A stretch of 64,000 bases of DNA. Origin: Saprospiraceae bacterium (GTDB lineage Bacteria; Bacteroidota; Bacteroidia; Chitinophagales; Saprospiraceae). The notes below the pieces were generated by a model. That model saw nothing but the letters and a program-made list of their open reading frames with translations, was not told the DNA's origin and searched no databases. Position 1 is the stretch's first letter. Each line of letters opens with the position of its first letter. The stretch lies in the NCBI GenBank assembly GCA_029262995.1, contig JAJCYH010000004.1, positions 104,617-168,616 of the forward strand, written 5' to 3'. The position numbers and the translations under genes were made by a program. Positions 9,734 through 19,241 of this stretch are shown here, one piece after another.

Positions 9734-11740
9734 ATGTCTTTTCAAGAATATATACAACAAGGGATACCACGGATTTTACCGAAAAAAAACAATTATCCCG
9801 AACACGTTAATAGTGCTCCCAAAAGAAAGAATATTTTATCTTCAGATGAAAAGAGGCTTGCAATAGAGAATGCCTTAAGATATTTTCCTAAGACCTGGCA
9901 TAAGGAATTGGCCCATGAGTTTTATGATGAATTAGTGACTTATGGTAGAATATATATGTATAGATTTAAACCTGATTATGAGATGTTCGCAAGACCGATT
10001 TCAGAGTATCCTGCTCAATCTAAGCAAGCGGCAGCAGTCATGCTAATGATTCAAAATAATCTGGATCCAGCTGTTGCCCAACATCCATTTGAGCTAATAA
10101 CATATGGTGGAAACGGTAGTGTATTTCAGAATTGGGCTCAATACCTACTGACGATGCAGTACCTTTCAGAAATGACAGAGGAGCAGACCCTTCATATGTA
10201 TTCAGGTCATCCGATGGGATTGTTTCCTTCTTCGAAAGATGCTCCTAGAGTTGTGGTAACCAACGGTATGATGATCCCTAATTATTCATCTAAAGATGAT
10301 TGGGAAAAATACAATGCATTAGGTGTTACCCAATATGGACAAATGACTGCAGGATCCTATATGTATATTGGCCCTCAAGGAATTGTTCATGGAACTACCA
10401 TAACAGTAATGAATGCATTTAGGATGAAACTTGAAAAAGGGGAAAGTCCAAATGGTAAAATATTTCTTACCGCAGGTCTTGGCGGGATGAGTGGCGCACA
10501 GCCAAAAGCAGGAAACATAGCAGGTTGCATAACAGTTTGTGCAGAGATCAATGCTCTGGCAGCAAAAAAGAGGCACGCACAGAAATGGGTAGATGAATGT
10601 ATTGAAGACCTTGATGCATTGGTGGAAAGAGTGAGAGAAGCAACAAGTTCAAATGAAGTAGTATCAATTGCTTTTATAGGCAATGTTGTTGATGTATGGG
10701 AGAGATTTTATGAAGATGGAATATTTGTTCATCTAGGGTCCGATCAGACTTCATTACATAACCCTTGGTCCGGAGGGTATTATCCTGTTGGTCTAAGTTA
10801 TGAGGAGTCCAATGAAATGATTAAGAACAAACCAGATTTGTTCAAGGAAAAAGTTCAGGAGTCTTTAAGACGCCATGCCCTGAGTATTAAAAATCATACG
10901 GATAAAGGAACATATTTCTTCGATTATGGGAATGCTTTTTTACTAGAGGCTTCTAGAGCAGGTGCTGATATACAAAAGCCTGGTTCTGATGATTTCATTT
11001 ATCCATCTTATGTACAGGATATTCTTGGTCCTATGTGTTTTGATTATGGCTTTGGACCTTTTCGGTGGGTTTGCACTTCAGGGAATCCCCATGATCTTGA
11101 TCGTACAGATGAAATTGCTTGTAAAGTATTGACTGAAATCCAAAAGTGCGCTCCTGCTGAAATTCATCAACAGATGGATGATAACATTAAGTGGATCAAA
11201 GAGGCTAAAGCCAATAAGATGGTTGTAGGATCTCAGGCGAGAATATTATATGCAGATGCAGAAGGTAGGACAAAAATTGCCTTGGCGTTTAATCAAGCTA
11301 TACGTGATGGCAGAATCAGTGAACCAATAGTTCTTGGAAGAGACCATCATGATGTGAGTGGTACTGATTCTCCTTACAGAGAAACAAGTAATATTTATGA
11401 TGGCAGTAGGTTTACGGCTGATATGGCGGTTCATAACGTTATAGGTGATTCCTTTAGAGGGGCGACATGGGTTTCTTTGCATAATGGAGGTGGCGTCGGT
11501 TGGGGAGAAGTGATAAATGGTGGATTTGGTATGTTATTAGATGGTTCCGATTTTGCAGATAGTAATATTAAAAATATGTTATTTTTTGATGTTAATAACG
11601 GTATTGCTCGTCGAGCATGGGCTAGAAATCCTGAGGCAAATTTTGCGATCAAAAGAGAAATGAAAAGAAGCCCAGGCTTAGTCGTCACACTTCCTGAACT
11701 GGTTAATGATGATATCTTAAATTCACTTGAAATAGATTAA
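9734..11740 (+). CDS. hutU: Urocanate hydratase
   Basis: Second step of histidine degradation: hydrates urocanate to imidazolonepropionate using tightly bound NAD. The protein has 668 residues, the long form common in Bacteroidota rather than the roughly 555-residue proteobacterial form. Recognisable blocks are TYGGNGSVFQNWAQY, TAGSYMYIGPQGIVHGTT, LTAGLGGMSGAQPKA and the late SLHNGGGVGWGEVINGG. It is directly downstream of hutI and three bases upstream of a lipoprotein gene, so one transcript is likely. Confidence 0.95.
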   Translation: MSFQEYIQQGIPRILPKKNNYPEHVNSAPKRKNILSSDEKRLAIENALRYFPKTWHKELAHEFYDELVTYGRIYMYRFKPDYEMFARPISEYPAQSKQAAAVMLMIQNNLDPAVAQHPFELITYGGNGSVFQNWAQYLLTMQYLSEMTEEQTLHMYSGHPMGLFPSSKDAPRVVVTNGMMIPNYSSKDDWEKYNALGVTQYGQMTAGSYMYIGPQGIVHGTTITVMNAFRMKLEKGESPNGKIFLTAGLGGMSGAQPKAGNIAGCITVCAEINALAAKKRHAQKWVDECIEDLDALVERVREATSSNEVVSIAFIGNVVDVWERFYEDGIFVHLGSDQTSLHNPWSGGYYPVGLSYEESNEMIKNKPDLFKEKVQESLRRHALSIKNHTDKGTYFFDYGNAFLLEASRAGADIQKPGSDDFIYPSYVQDILGPMCFDYGFGPFRWVCTSGNPHDLDRTDEIACKVLTEIQKCAPAEIHQQMDDNIKWIKEAKANKMVVGSQARILYADAEGRTKIALAFNQAIRDGRISEPIVLGRDHHDVSGTDSPYRETSNIYDGSRFTADMAVHNVIGDSFRGATWVSLHNGGGVGWGEVINGGFGMLLDGSDFADSNIKNMLFFDVNNGIARRAWARNPEANFAIKREMKRSPGLVVTLPELVNDDILNSLEID

Positions 11741-11742
11741 TA

Positions 11743-12183
11743 ATGAAACATATTCTTTTTTCCTTTGCTATACTATTATTGATTGTATCCTGTAGAAATG
11801 GAGATTCATCTAATGCAGCCAATCCTAATAATCCTTCACATCCTGTCACTCAAGATCAGAGTTACTTAACAGAAGAATATGTGGATAGTCTTATCAAAAA
11901 TAGACAACAATTATTGATTGATTTCAGAAGAGAAATTGGTTTTGAATGCGTCAATTTAATGGATGGCAGTTATTTGCATTTGAAAGTCAAAGTATATCCA
12001 GATGGTAGTTATGATGATTTAGAGGTACTGGATAAAGAAGAGGTGGATATGAAGCCTATACGAGATTGTGTTTATAAATATATTGAAGAAATGAAGCCTA
12101 ACTTTGGTAAATTAAGAGATCTGCCTTCTTCGGGTAAAACAACCAACAGACATCCTCATGTCTATACCTTATTGATATATTAG
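11743..12183 (+). CDS. Putative lipoprotein, unknown function
   Basis: A 146-residue protein with a lipoprotein signal (hydrophobic run ending LLIVSC, Cys near residue 17) followed by an Asn/Pro-rich linker, NAANPNNPSHP. The remainder has no domain I recognise. Pattern YVDSLIKNRQQLLIDFRREIGF suggests a helix, followed by a small alpha/beta region. It begins immediately after hutU and precedes the TRAP genes, so it may share their transcript. Confidence 0.6.
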   Translation: MKHILFSFAILLLIVSCRNGDSSNAANPNNPSHPVTQDQSYLTEEYVDSLIKNRQQLLIDFRREIGFECVNLMDGSYLHLKVKVYPDGSYDDLEVLDKEEVDMKPIRDCVYKYIEEMKPNFGKLRDLPSSGKTTNRHPHVYTLLIY

Positions 12184-12255
12184 AAAAAATATTGACTTGA
12201 ATATTTGTTCTGCCCTTTAGGACAAAAATCACGAATATTCTTACATTCATATTTG

Positions 12256-12792
12256 ATGGACAATGCTATAAAGGTTCTTGAATCAATTAACGAGTATGCA
12301 GGTCGAATATTTTCCTGGAGTTGTTCTCTGCTTGTATGGTTAATGTGTATTGATGTTATCCTAAGATACTGCTTCAATTTCACACTAATTTGGATAATAG
12401 AATTGGAAACCTATTTTTTTGCCATGAGCTTTCTTATGGCTTCTGGTTATGCTTTCAAGCACGATAAACATGTCCGCGTTGATCTATTTTATACAACATA
12501 TTCAAGGAAAAAGAAGGCCTGGACAAATTTCTTAGGTGGAATTTTTCTGTTGTTACCTTGGAGTTTGATTTCAAGTTATGTCTGCTTTTGTTATTTCTTA
12601 AAGTCATTCAAAATTGGAGAATCTTCACCCCAGCCTGGTGGTCTACCTGCAATTTATATTTTAAAATTTATTCTGTTCCTAGGCTTTTTGCTACTTGTAT
12701 TACAGGCCTTTGCCAGTATATTAAAAGCTTTTAAAATTATAAAGGAAGAGCAAAACAAAGAAGCTATTCATTCAAAAGCTGAATTGCAATAG
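12256..12792 (+). CDS. TRAP transporter small permease (DctQ-like)
   Basis: Small membrane subunit of a tripartite ATP-independent periplasmic transporter, about 178 residues with four hydrophobic segments. The motif IWIIELETYFFAMSFLMASGYAFKHDKHVRVDL is the family hallmark (shown here only as landmarks E-T and H-V-R-V-D). The ATG at 12256 gives MDNAIKVLES, which fits DctQ proteins better than the longer frame starting at 12205. The large permease starts four bases after its stop. Confidence 0.88.
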   Translation: MDNAIKVLESINEYAGRIFSWSCSLLVWLMCIDVILRYCFNFTLIWIIELETYFFAMSFLMASGYAFKHDKHVRVDLFYTTYSRKKKAWTNFLGGIFLLLPWSLISSYVCFCYFLKSFKIGESSPQPGGLPAIYILKFILFLGFLLLVLQAFASILKAFKIIKEEQNKEAIHSKAELQ

Positions 12793-12796
12793 ACAT

Positions 12797-14143
12797 ATGG
12801 GGTATCTGGCTATTATACTATTTGTGATCATTTTCATTCTTATTCTTAGAGGTTATCCTGTAGCGTTTACATTAGCAGGTGTCTCAGTGCTTTTTGCTTT
12901 AGTCATTTGCTTTATGTTTCCTGATGTCATGAGGTTTGCTGATTTCAAATTGCTCCCTTCAAGGTTTATGGGTACAATTGATAATTATGTATTGATGGCT
13001 GTTCCACTTTTTATTTATATGGGTATGATGCTTGAGAAATCAGGCCTGGCAGAAAGTCTATTGGATACTATGGCAATACTTTTTGGAAAATTTCATGGAG
13101 GTTTAGCTATATCAGTCGTAATTGTTGGAGCCTTGTTGGCAGCTTCTACCGGCATTGTTGGTGCAACAGTTGTCACAATGGGATTGATTAGTTTGCCTAC
13201 TATGCTTAAACGTGGTTACAAAGAAGAACTTGCAACCGGGGTTGTAGCTGCTTCCGGTACTTTAGGGCAGATTATCCCTCCTTCAGTGGTCTTGGTTTTA
13301 TTAGCAGATACGATAAGCAGTAGTTCTAGAACGGGAAGTCAAATTGATGTAGGTTCACTTTTTCAAGCGGCTATTTTTCCTGGAATTTTATTGGTTTTAT
13401 CTTATATCATTTATGTATATGTTATTAGCACCATTAAACCACATTGGGCACCAGCCATTCCTGAAGAAGAAATCAATCAATTTAAAAGGAAGGGATTTAC
13501 CGTAAGATTAATCCTAGCATTTTTTCTACCTCTAAGTTTGATTATTGCTGTCTTAGGTTCTATTTTAGCTGGGATTGCATCGCCTACAGAAGCCGCTGCC
13601 GTAGGTGCAGTTGGTGCCACAATTTTAACTTTTATACAAGGAAGGTTTAGTCTCGATGTCATTCAAAAAGTAATGCAACAGACGATGCACTTATCGGCAA
13701 TGGTCTTTTTTATTTTGTTGGGTGCAACAACATTTACACTTGTTTTTAGGACTTTGGGTGGAGACGATTATCTGGTTGAACTAATCAGCGATTCCAATTT
13801 GCCTCCTATGGCTTTTCTAGCTCTTGTTATGTTGGTTTTGTTTATCGCAGGATTCTTCGTTGACTTTATTGAGATCATTTTTATAATTGTTCCAGTTGTT
13901 ACCCCTGTCTTTAATGCTTTGGATGTTGACATGTTATGGGTTGGGATATTAATGGCAATGAATTTACAGACTTCATTCCTTACTCCTCCATTTGGGTTTT
14001 CACTATTTTACCTAAAGGGTGTAGCCCCCAAATCTATAAGCACTCAACACCTATATAGAGGCATAATACCATTTATCTTGATTCAGATAATATTTATTGC
14101 TTTGATAATTATATTTCCCAACTTGCTTTACATTTTCAAATAG
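12797..14143 (+). CDS. TRAP transporter large permease (DctM-like)
   Basis: Ion-coupled membrane translocator of a TRAP system, 448 residues and about 12 hydrophobic segments. Family motifs include FMGTIDNYVLMAVPLFIYMG, the glycine/alanine-rich AASTGIVGATVVTMG and LGQIIPPS, plus a late TPPFGFSLFYLKG. It sits between the small permease and the binding protein in the usual Q-M-P order, with 17 bp to the next gene, so all three parts of the transporter are present. Confidence 0.93.
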   Translation: MGYLAIILFVIIFILILRGYPVAFTLAGVSVLFALVICFMFPDVMRFADFKLLPSRFMGTIDNYVLMAVPLFIYMGMMLEKSGLAESLLDTMAILFGKFHGGLAISVVIVGALLAASTGIVGATVVTMGLISLPTMLKRGYKEELATGVVAASGTLGQIIPPSVVLVLLADTISSSSRTGSQIDVGSLFQAAIFPGILLVLSYIIYVYVISTIKPHWAPAIPEEEINQFKRKGFTVRLILAFFLPLSLIIAVLGSILAGIASPTEAAAVGAVGATILTFIQGRFSLDVIQKVMQQTMHLSAMVFFILLGATTFTLVFRTLGGDDYLVELISDSNLPPMAFLALVMLVLFIAGFFVDFIEIIFIIVPVVTPVFNALDVDMLWVGILMAMNLQTSFLTPPFGFSLFYLKGVAPKSISTQHLYRGIIPFILIQIIFIALIIIFPNLLYIFK

Positions 14144-14160
14144 GCTTAAAGCATATAACA

Positions 14161-15282
14161 ATGAAGAGAAAACAGTTTATTAAAAGTTCATTAGTTGCTG
14201 GGGCGGCAATTACTGCAGGCTCTGGACTATTGTCTTCTTGTAAGCAAGATTCAATAGAGGAGCTAAATGTACCATCGTTAAACTTTAATAAAAAGTTTAG
14301 TTGGAGAATGGTATCTGTTTGGCCTAAAAATTTCCCTGTGTTCGGTGAGGCAGATATTAAATTCATTGATTGGGTAAAAAGGATGTCAGGAGAGCGTTTG
14401 AATATTAAATTATTTGCAAAAGGTGAGTTGGTTCCTGCAATGGAAAGTTTTGATACAGTGCAGGATGGTACTGCTGATATTGGTAGCGGTTGCTCATATT
14501 ATTGGTTTGGAAAGACACCTGCTTCTGCTTTTTTTGCCACATCACCTTTTGGAATGAACGCACAGCAACATCAAGCTTGGTTAATATCAGGAGGAGGGCT
14601 AGAATTATGGGAAGAGATTTACAAACCATTTGGCCTAAAGCCGATGATTTCTGGTAGCTCTGGAGTGCAAATGGGAGGTTGGTTCAATAAGGAAATTAAT
14701 GATGTTTCTGATCTGAAAGGATTAAAAATGCGTATTCCTGGACTTGGAGGAAGTGCATTGGAAAAAGCTGGAGGTGCAGCGATGAATGTCCCAGGAGGAG
14801 AAATCTATACCAATTTGGAAAGAGGCGTTATTGACGCGACAGAATGGGTTGGTCCTTATCATGATTTTAAAATGGGTTTTCCAAAAGTCGCTAAATACTA
14901 TTATACACCTGGATGGCATGAGCCAGGAACTCAGCTTGAATATTTTGTGAATATTAGAGCTTATAACAAACTGCCTTCCGATCTACAAGAAATAATTGTT
15001 GCGGCAGCGGCAAGAGTGCAAGCGTGGATGCTAGCCGAATTGGATGTGCAAAACGCTGTTTATCTCAAAAAAATAATTGATGGTGCCACTGAAATTCGCT
15101 CTTTCCCTCGTGAAGTCTTGATTGAACTAAAGAAATTTACGATGGAAGCAATTGATGAATTGATAGCTAAGAATACGGATGCTAAAAAAGTTGCAGAGAG
15201 TTATTATAGCTTTAGAGACAAATTAAAACCTTGGACGGACCTGACTGAAAAAGTTTATTATAATACCATTCAAGAGATTTAA
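14161..15282 (+). CDS. TRAP transporter substrate-binding protein, TakP-like
   Basis: Periplasmic solute receptor of the adjacent TRAP permeases, 373 residues. The DctP-family blocks LKGLKMRIPGLGG, GEIYTNLERGVIDATEWVGPYHD and TPGWHEPG resemble TakP, the 2-oxo acid (pyruvate-type) binding protein of Rhodobacter, so an alpha-keto or hydroxy acid is the likely ligand (inference). The N-terminus KRKQFIKSS then a hydrophobic run ending LLSSC combines a Tat-like motif in RK rather than RR form with a lipobox. This suggests a folded, lipid-anchored receptor. It is followed with no gap by a BASS-family gene. Confidence 0.9.
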   Translation: MKRKQFIKSSLVAGAAITAGSGLLSSCKQDSIEELNVPSLNFNKKFSWRMVSVWPKNFPVFGEADIKFIDWVKRMSGERLNIKLFAKGELVPAMESFDTVQDGTADIGSGCSYYWFGKTPASAFFATSPFGMNAQQHQAWLISGGGLELWEEIYKPFGLKPMISGSSGVQMGGWFNKEINDVSDLKGLKMRIPGLGGSALEKAGGAAMNVPGGEIYTNLERGVIDATEWVGPYHDFKMGFPKVAKYYYTPGWHEPGTQLEYFVNIRAYNKLPSDLQEIIVAAAARVQAWMLAELDVQNAVYLKKIIDGATEIRSFPREVLIELKKFTMEAIDELIAKNTDAKKVAESYYSFRDKLKPWTDLTEKVYYNTIQEI

Positions 15283-16179
15283 ATGTCAGAAATAGATTCC
15301 TTACGAATTAACTTTAGTACGTCTTCCTTGTTCTTACTCAATGTTATTTTGGCATTTATTATGTTTGGTATAGCCCTGGATTTGAGATGGGCAAACTTTA
15401 AATCCGTACTTGCTCATCCAAGGGGTTTAATAATTGGACTATCAAGCCAATTGATATTGTTGCCTTTTCTTACATACCTATTGATCTTGATAATAAAGCC
15501 ATTGCCTAGTATGGCATTAGGAATGATATTGGTAGCATCATGTCCTGGTGGTAATATTTCTAATTTTATCAGTACGGTAGCTAAGGCAAATGTAGAATTG
15601 TCTATTGTCATGACGGTAGTAACTAGCGTGTCGGCTATATTATTTACACCCTTCAACCTAACATTATATGGAATGATGTATGAACCCACCAGGGAAATAA
15701 TGGTCAAAGTTCATCTTGATTGGATTCAGATCATACAGACCATTGCGCTGATAATAATATTCCCGATATTTCTTGGAAAGCTATTTAGTTATTGGAAACC
15801 ATTCTGGAGCGAGAAAATAAAGAAACCTTTTAGAAATCTTTCAATGTTAGCCTTTTTAGTAATCGTGATATTTGCTCTGTTGTCAAATGGTCATTATTTT
15901 TATGAATTTATTTCAGTAGTTTTCTTTTTGGTGTTGTTTCATAATGGATTAGCTTTTTTAGCCGCATTTGGATGGGCTAAACTTTTTCGTCTTGATAAGG
16001 CTTCTGTTAAATCGATAACAATAGAAACCGGGATACAAAATTCTGGCTTAGGATTGTTGCTTATTTTTACTTTTTTTTCAGGTTTGGGAGGAATGACTCT
16101 TGTCGCTGCATGGTGGGGTATATGGCATATTATTAGTGGGTTTTCGCTTGCTGCAATTTTTAAATGGAAAAAATATTGA
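15283..16179 (+). CDS. Bile acid:sodium symporter (BASS) family transporter
   Basis: Sodium-coupled organic anion transporter of 298 residues with roughly nine to ten hydrophobic segments. BASS landmarks are MFGIALDLRW near residue 30, SCPGGNISNF in the first core repeat and the crossing motif ETGIQNSGLGLLL in the second. Bacterial members carry pyruvate, pantoate or other carboxylates as well as bile acids, so the name should not be taken as the substrate. Its ATG abuts the stop of the TRAP binding protein, which implies a linked carboxylate uptake function. Confidence 0.88.
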   Translation: MSEIDSLRINFSTSSLFLLNVILAFIMFGIALDLRWANFKSVLAHPRGLIIGLSSQLILLPFLTYLLILIIKPLPSMALGMILVASCPGGNISNFISTVAKANVELSIVMTVVTSVSAILFTPFNLTLYGMMYEPTREIMVKVHLDWIQIIQTIALIIIFPIFLGKLFSYWKPFWSEKIKKPFRNLSMLAFLVIVIFALLSNGHYFYEFISVVFFLVLFHNGLAFLAAFGWAKLFRLDKASVKSITIETGIQNSGLGLLLIFTFFSGLGGMTLVAAWWGIWHIISGFSLAAIFKWKKY

Positions 16180-17213
16180 GCAGTTTATATTATATTATTG
16201 TTAGGCTTATCGCCAAAGTTGCGATTTACTTATTCTATCATCCTATTGAAGTCAATGGTTTGGAGAACATTCCTAAAAACTCTTCAAGAATAATATTTGC
16301 GCCCAATCACCAAAGTGCATTCTTAGACGCCATACTTGTCGCAGTATTTTCAACCAAACCAATTTATTTTTTAACTAGGGCTGACATTTTTACCTTTCCT
16401 TTTAAATATGCCCTCCGATCCCTTAATATGATGCCGGTTTATCGCTTGCGCGATGGTAGAAAAACGATGTCAAAAAATGAAGGTGTATTCGAAACATGCA
16501 AAAACCTAGTGCAATCTGGGAAACCTATTTTATTATTTCCTGAAGCATCACAAAAGTTGGTTCATTATTTAAGACCACTTTCAAAAGGTCTTTCAAGGAT
16601 AGCTTTGCTTTCGCAAAAAGACTTTGATCATAAGGTATATATAATTCCAGTTGGTATCAATTATTTCGATCATCTCAACGGAGGAAGCAAATTGATTTTG
16701 AATTATGGGAAGGCGATAGATTTAAAACAAATTGTCGATGGAAGTGAATCCGAGCAGCAAGTAATAAATGAAATTAGAGATAAGACTACAGATGAATTGA
16801 TTGATAACATGTTTATTCCACATAATGATGAGCATTATCAGAGAAATTTGAAATTTCTGAACAAGCATTATTACAAATACAAATTTTCAGATTTTAAAGC
16901 AATTCTGAAGAGTGGTGAAGATCCTAAGGCTTTTACACCGAGTAAGATTATGTACATTCTTTTTGCTATTTCCCTAGTTCCAAATTTGACTTATAAATTG
17001 GTTGAATGGTTTGTCATTAAATATTTAATTGAAGACAAGACCTTTTATGCTTCAATTAGGGTGGGATTGCTAATGTTTGCTTTCCCCATCCATTTAATTT
17101 TTTGGTTTATTCTAATCAGTAGTTGGAAAGGAATCCCTTTGGCAATTCTAACTCTATTGATACAAATAATTATGCATCTTTTCAATCAGCGATTGATCAA
17201 GCATACACTTTAA
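16164..17213 (+). CDS. Lysophospholipid acyltransferase family protein
   Basis: Membrane acyltransferase, 349 residues. The N-terminal domain carries NHQSAFLD (HxxxxD motif) and FPEAS in place of the usual FPEGT, and a C-terminal third holds two or three extra hydrophobic segments not found in simple PlsC proteins. It overlaps the BASS gene by 16 bp, so translation is probably coupled. The acyl acceptor is unknown: it may be glycerophospholipid or an aminolipid, and the altered EGT motif argues against a standard PlsC. Confidence 0.8.
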   Translation: MEKILSSLYYIIVRLIAKVAIYLFYHPIEVNGLENIPKNSSRIIFAPNHQSAFLDAILVAVFSTKPIYFLTRADIFTFPFKYALRSLNMMPVYRLRDGRKTMSKNEGVFETCKNLVQSGKPILLFPEASQKLVHYLRPLSKGLSRIALLSQKDFDHKVYIIPVGINYFDHLNGGSKLILNYGKAIDLKQIVDGSESEQQVINEIRDKTTDELIDNMFIPHNDEHYQRNLKFLNKHYYKYKFSDFKAILKSGEDPKAFTPSKIMYILFAISLVPNLTYKLVEWFVIKYLIEDKTFYASIRVGLLMFAFPIHLIFWFILISSWKGIPLAILTLLIQIIMHLFNQRLIKHTL

Positions 17214-17235
17214 TTATACGAATAAGGAAAAGCAA

Positions 17236-17264
17236 TTGGGTTAAAGCTTTTCTATTTAACTTTG
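17236..17264 (+). promoter_or_regulatory. Bacteroidota-type promoter with long leader
   Basis: TTG (17236-17238), an 18-base spacer and TAACTTTG (17257-17264) match the Bacteroidota consensus TTTG / TAnnTTTG. Transcription would start near 17271, about 240 nt before the hydroxylase gene at 17510. The leader contains a 34-codon ATG frame (17279-17383) of unknown reality. No other gene is seen in 17214-17509. Confidence 0.5.
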
Positions 17265-17509
17265 CAAGATTTTAGCGAATGAGTAAGTTGGGTGAGTTCT
17301 TGCAATTGCAGTATGTTTGTCTAATAGGTATGATGAAAGCAACATGTCTCGATGTAATATATCTGCTAGGAATTAGAGGTTAAAGGATCAGTCGGTTATC
17401 TCAAGTAAGGTTTTTTGTTATTGGTAAGTTGATTTAAGCACATATTATGTTACAAAGCTTACAATCATATTGAAGGAGAGTATGTAACTTGTAGCATCAA
17501 ATAAATAAG

Positions 17510-18532
17510 ATGCAAAGCTATTGGGATATTTTTGTTCAGGGGTATAAGTCATATGGTTCTTACTTGTGGTATGAAGTTACTCATCCAAGTTTGACTAATT
17601 ATTTCTATTGGTTGATAGTTGTGTCTTTGTTTTTCTTCACTCTTGAAGTAATTATCCCTTGGAGAAAGAAGCAAAATATTATCCGTAAGGATTTTTGGTT
17701 GGATGCCTTTTATATGTTTTTCAATTTCTTTCTTTTTTCCCTGATCATTTATAATGCTGCTTCCGATGTGGTCGTAAATTTTTTCAATGATATGATCAGT
17801 GGCATTACAGGTGGATTTGATTTACAAGCCTCTAACCCTTTAAATTCCTTTCCATATTGGTCAATATTACTTATCGGTTTCGTAGTAAGGGATTTTGTAC
17901 AGTGGTGGGTGCATCGATTATTGCATCGGGTGGAGTTTCTGTGGCGCTTTCATAAGGTACATCATTCGGTTGAAGAAATGGGCTTTGCTGCTCATTTAAG
18001 ATATCATTGGATGGAAAATGTTGTTTATAGGTCATTGGAGTATATTCCTTTGGCGTTATTAGGCATTGGTCTATATGACTTCTTCGTCATCCATATTTTT
18101 ACACTGGCCTGGGGACATTACAACCATTCTAATATTTCGGTAAGTGGTAAAATTACTGGTGGTATTCTAGGTGTAATGATAGCATTGATTGTAAGCAATA
18201 ATCTGATGGATGTAAATTTAATGGTAAACAGTTCTACGCTTAGTAAAACTGTTGTATTTACAGCTATTTCTTTAGTAGGGATATTTCTCTTAGGAAGATT
18301 TATGAAAAAGATATTTAACAATCCGGAAATGCATATCTGGCATCATGCTTATGACCTGCCTGAAGGAAGGCGTTACGGGATTAACTTTGGTATCACATTA
18401 GCGTTATGGGATTATATTTTTGGTACAGCAGAAATCCCTCATGATGGTAAGGATATCCGATTAGGATTCCCTAAGATTGAGGAGTTTCCAGATACTTTTG
18501 TAGAGCAACTCAGCTATGGGTTAAAGAAATAA
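17510..18532 (+). CDS. Sterol desaturase / fatty acid hydroxylase family protein
   Basis: Membrane di-iron oxygenase of 340 residues. Three histidine boxes are visible: HRLLH at 135-139, HKVHH at 148-152 and HIWHH at 275-279, with further His residues near HLRYHW. Several hydrophobic segments flank them. Substrates in bacteria include fatty acids, carotenoids, alkylglycerols and sphingoid bases; nothing here decides which. The gene ends one base before the pseudouridine synthase start, so they are probably co-transcribed from the promoter at 17236-17264. Confidence 0.88.
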   Translation: MQSYWDIFVQGYKSYGSYLWYEVTHPSLTNYFYWLIVVSLFFFTLEVIIPWRKKQNIIRKDFWLDAFYMFFNFFLFSLIIYNAASDVVVNFFNDMISGITGGFDLQASNPLNSFPYWSILLIGFVVRDFVQWWVHRLLHRVEFLWRFHKVHHSVEEMGFAAHLRYHWMENVVYRSLEYIPLALLGIGLYDFFVIHIFTLAWGHYNHSNISVSGKITGGILGVMIALIVSNNLMDVNLMVNSSTLSKTVVFTAISLVGIFLLGRFMKKIFNNPEMHIWHHAYDLPEGRRYGINFGITLALWDYIFGTAEIPHDGKDIRLGFPKIEEFPDTFVEQLSYGLKK

Positions 18533-18533
18533 T

Positions 18534-19241
18534 GTGCAAAAATTTAAGCCACTTGAGATACTGTTTGAAGATGATGAAATCATTGCCATAAATAAACCCC
18601 ATGGTCTTCTCGTTCATAGATCAAGGATAGCAATTGATGCAAAGGTATTTGCAGTTCAAATGTTACGTAATCAAATTGGATGTCATGTTTATCCGGTTCA
18701 TAGATTGGATAGAAAAACAGGGGGAGTATTGTTGTTTGCCAAAGAAAAACTTATCCTTGATTCATTCTCTGATCTCTTTAGGAAAAGAGAAATAAATAAG
18801 ACTTATCAGGCAATTGTTAGAGGATTTACAGAAGATGAAGGAGATATTGATTATGATTTGACAAACGAGAAAGGCAAGCTTCAGGAGACTAGAACAAGAT
18901 ATCGAACTTTGAAAAGGTATGAACTTGATTTCGGATCAGGGAGTCACACTACATCTAGATATTCTTTTGTAGAACTTAATCCTGTAACGGGAAGGATGCA
19001 TCAGCTTAGAAAACATATGGCTCATATATACCATCCTATTATCGGTGATAGACCTCATGGCTGCAATAAACAAAACAAAATTTGGAAGGATAAATTTAAC
19101 ATGACCACTATGTTACTTCATGCCAGTCATTTGTCATTTATTCACCCTATCTCCAAAAACCATATTGAGATTGGTGCTCCTTTTCATGAAGATTTTGAAG
19201 CAGGTTTTAAGATTATGCATATGAAATCAGTTAAGCATTAA
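18534..19241 (+). CDS. truC: tRNA pseudouridine(65) synthase TruC-like
   Basis: RluA-family pseudouridine synthase of 235 residues, matching TruC in length and layout: LEILFEDDEIIAINKPHG then LLVHRS, the catalytic motif VHRLDRKTGG (Asp59), and a C-terminal GRMHQLRKHMAHIYHPIIGD. In E. coli this enzyme modifies U65 of tRNA-Ile and tRNA-Asp. The start is a GTG directly after the hydroxylase stop. The last four bases overlap the convergent lipoprotein gene. Confidence 0.88.
   Translation: MQKFKPLEILFEDDEIIAINKPHGLLVHRSRIAIDAKVFAVQMLRNQIGCHVYPVHRLDRKTGGVLLFAKEKLILDSFSDLFRKREINKTYQAIVRGFTEDEGDIDYDLTNEKGKLQETRTRYRTLKRYELDFGSGSHTTSRYSFVELNPVTGRMHQLRKHMAHIYHPIIGDRPHGCNKQNKIWKDKFNMTTMLLHASHLSFIHPISKNHIEIGAPFHEDFEAGFKIMHMKSVKH

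Noticed and set aside
12180..12383. Minus-strand 67-codon frame
   Set aside because: It overlaps the start of the TRAP small permease and resembles no protein.
17214..17509. tRNA or known riboswitch in the leader
   Set aside because: No cloverleaf, T-loop consensus or recognised riboswitch core could be found by eye.
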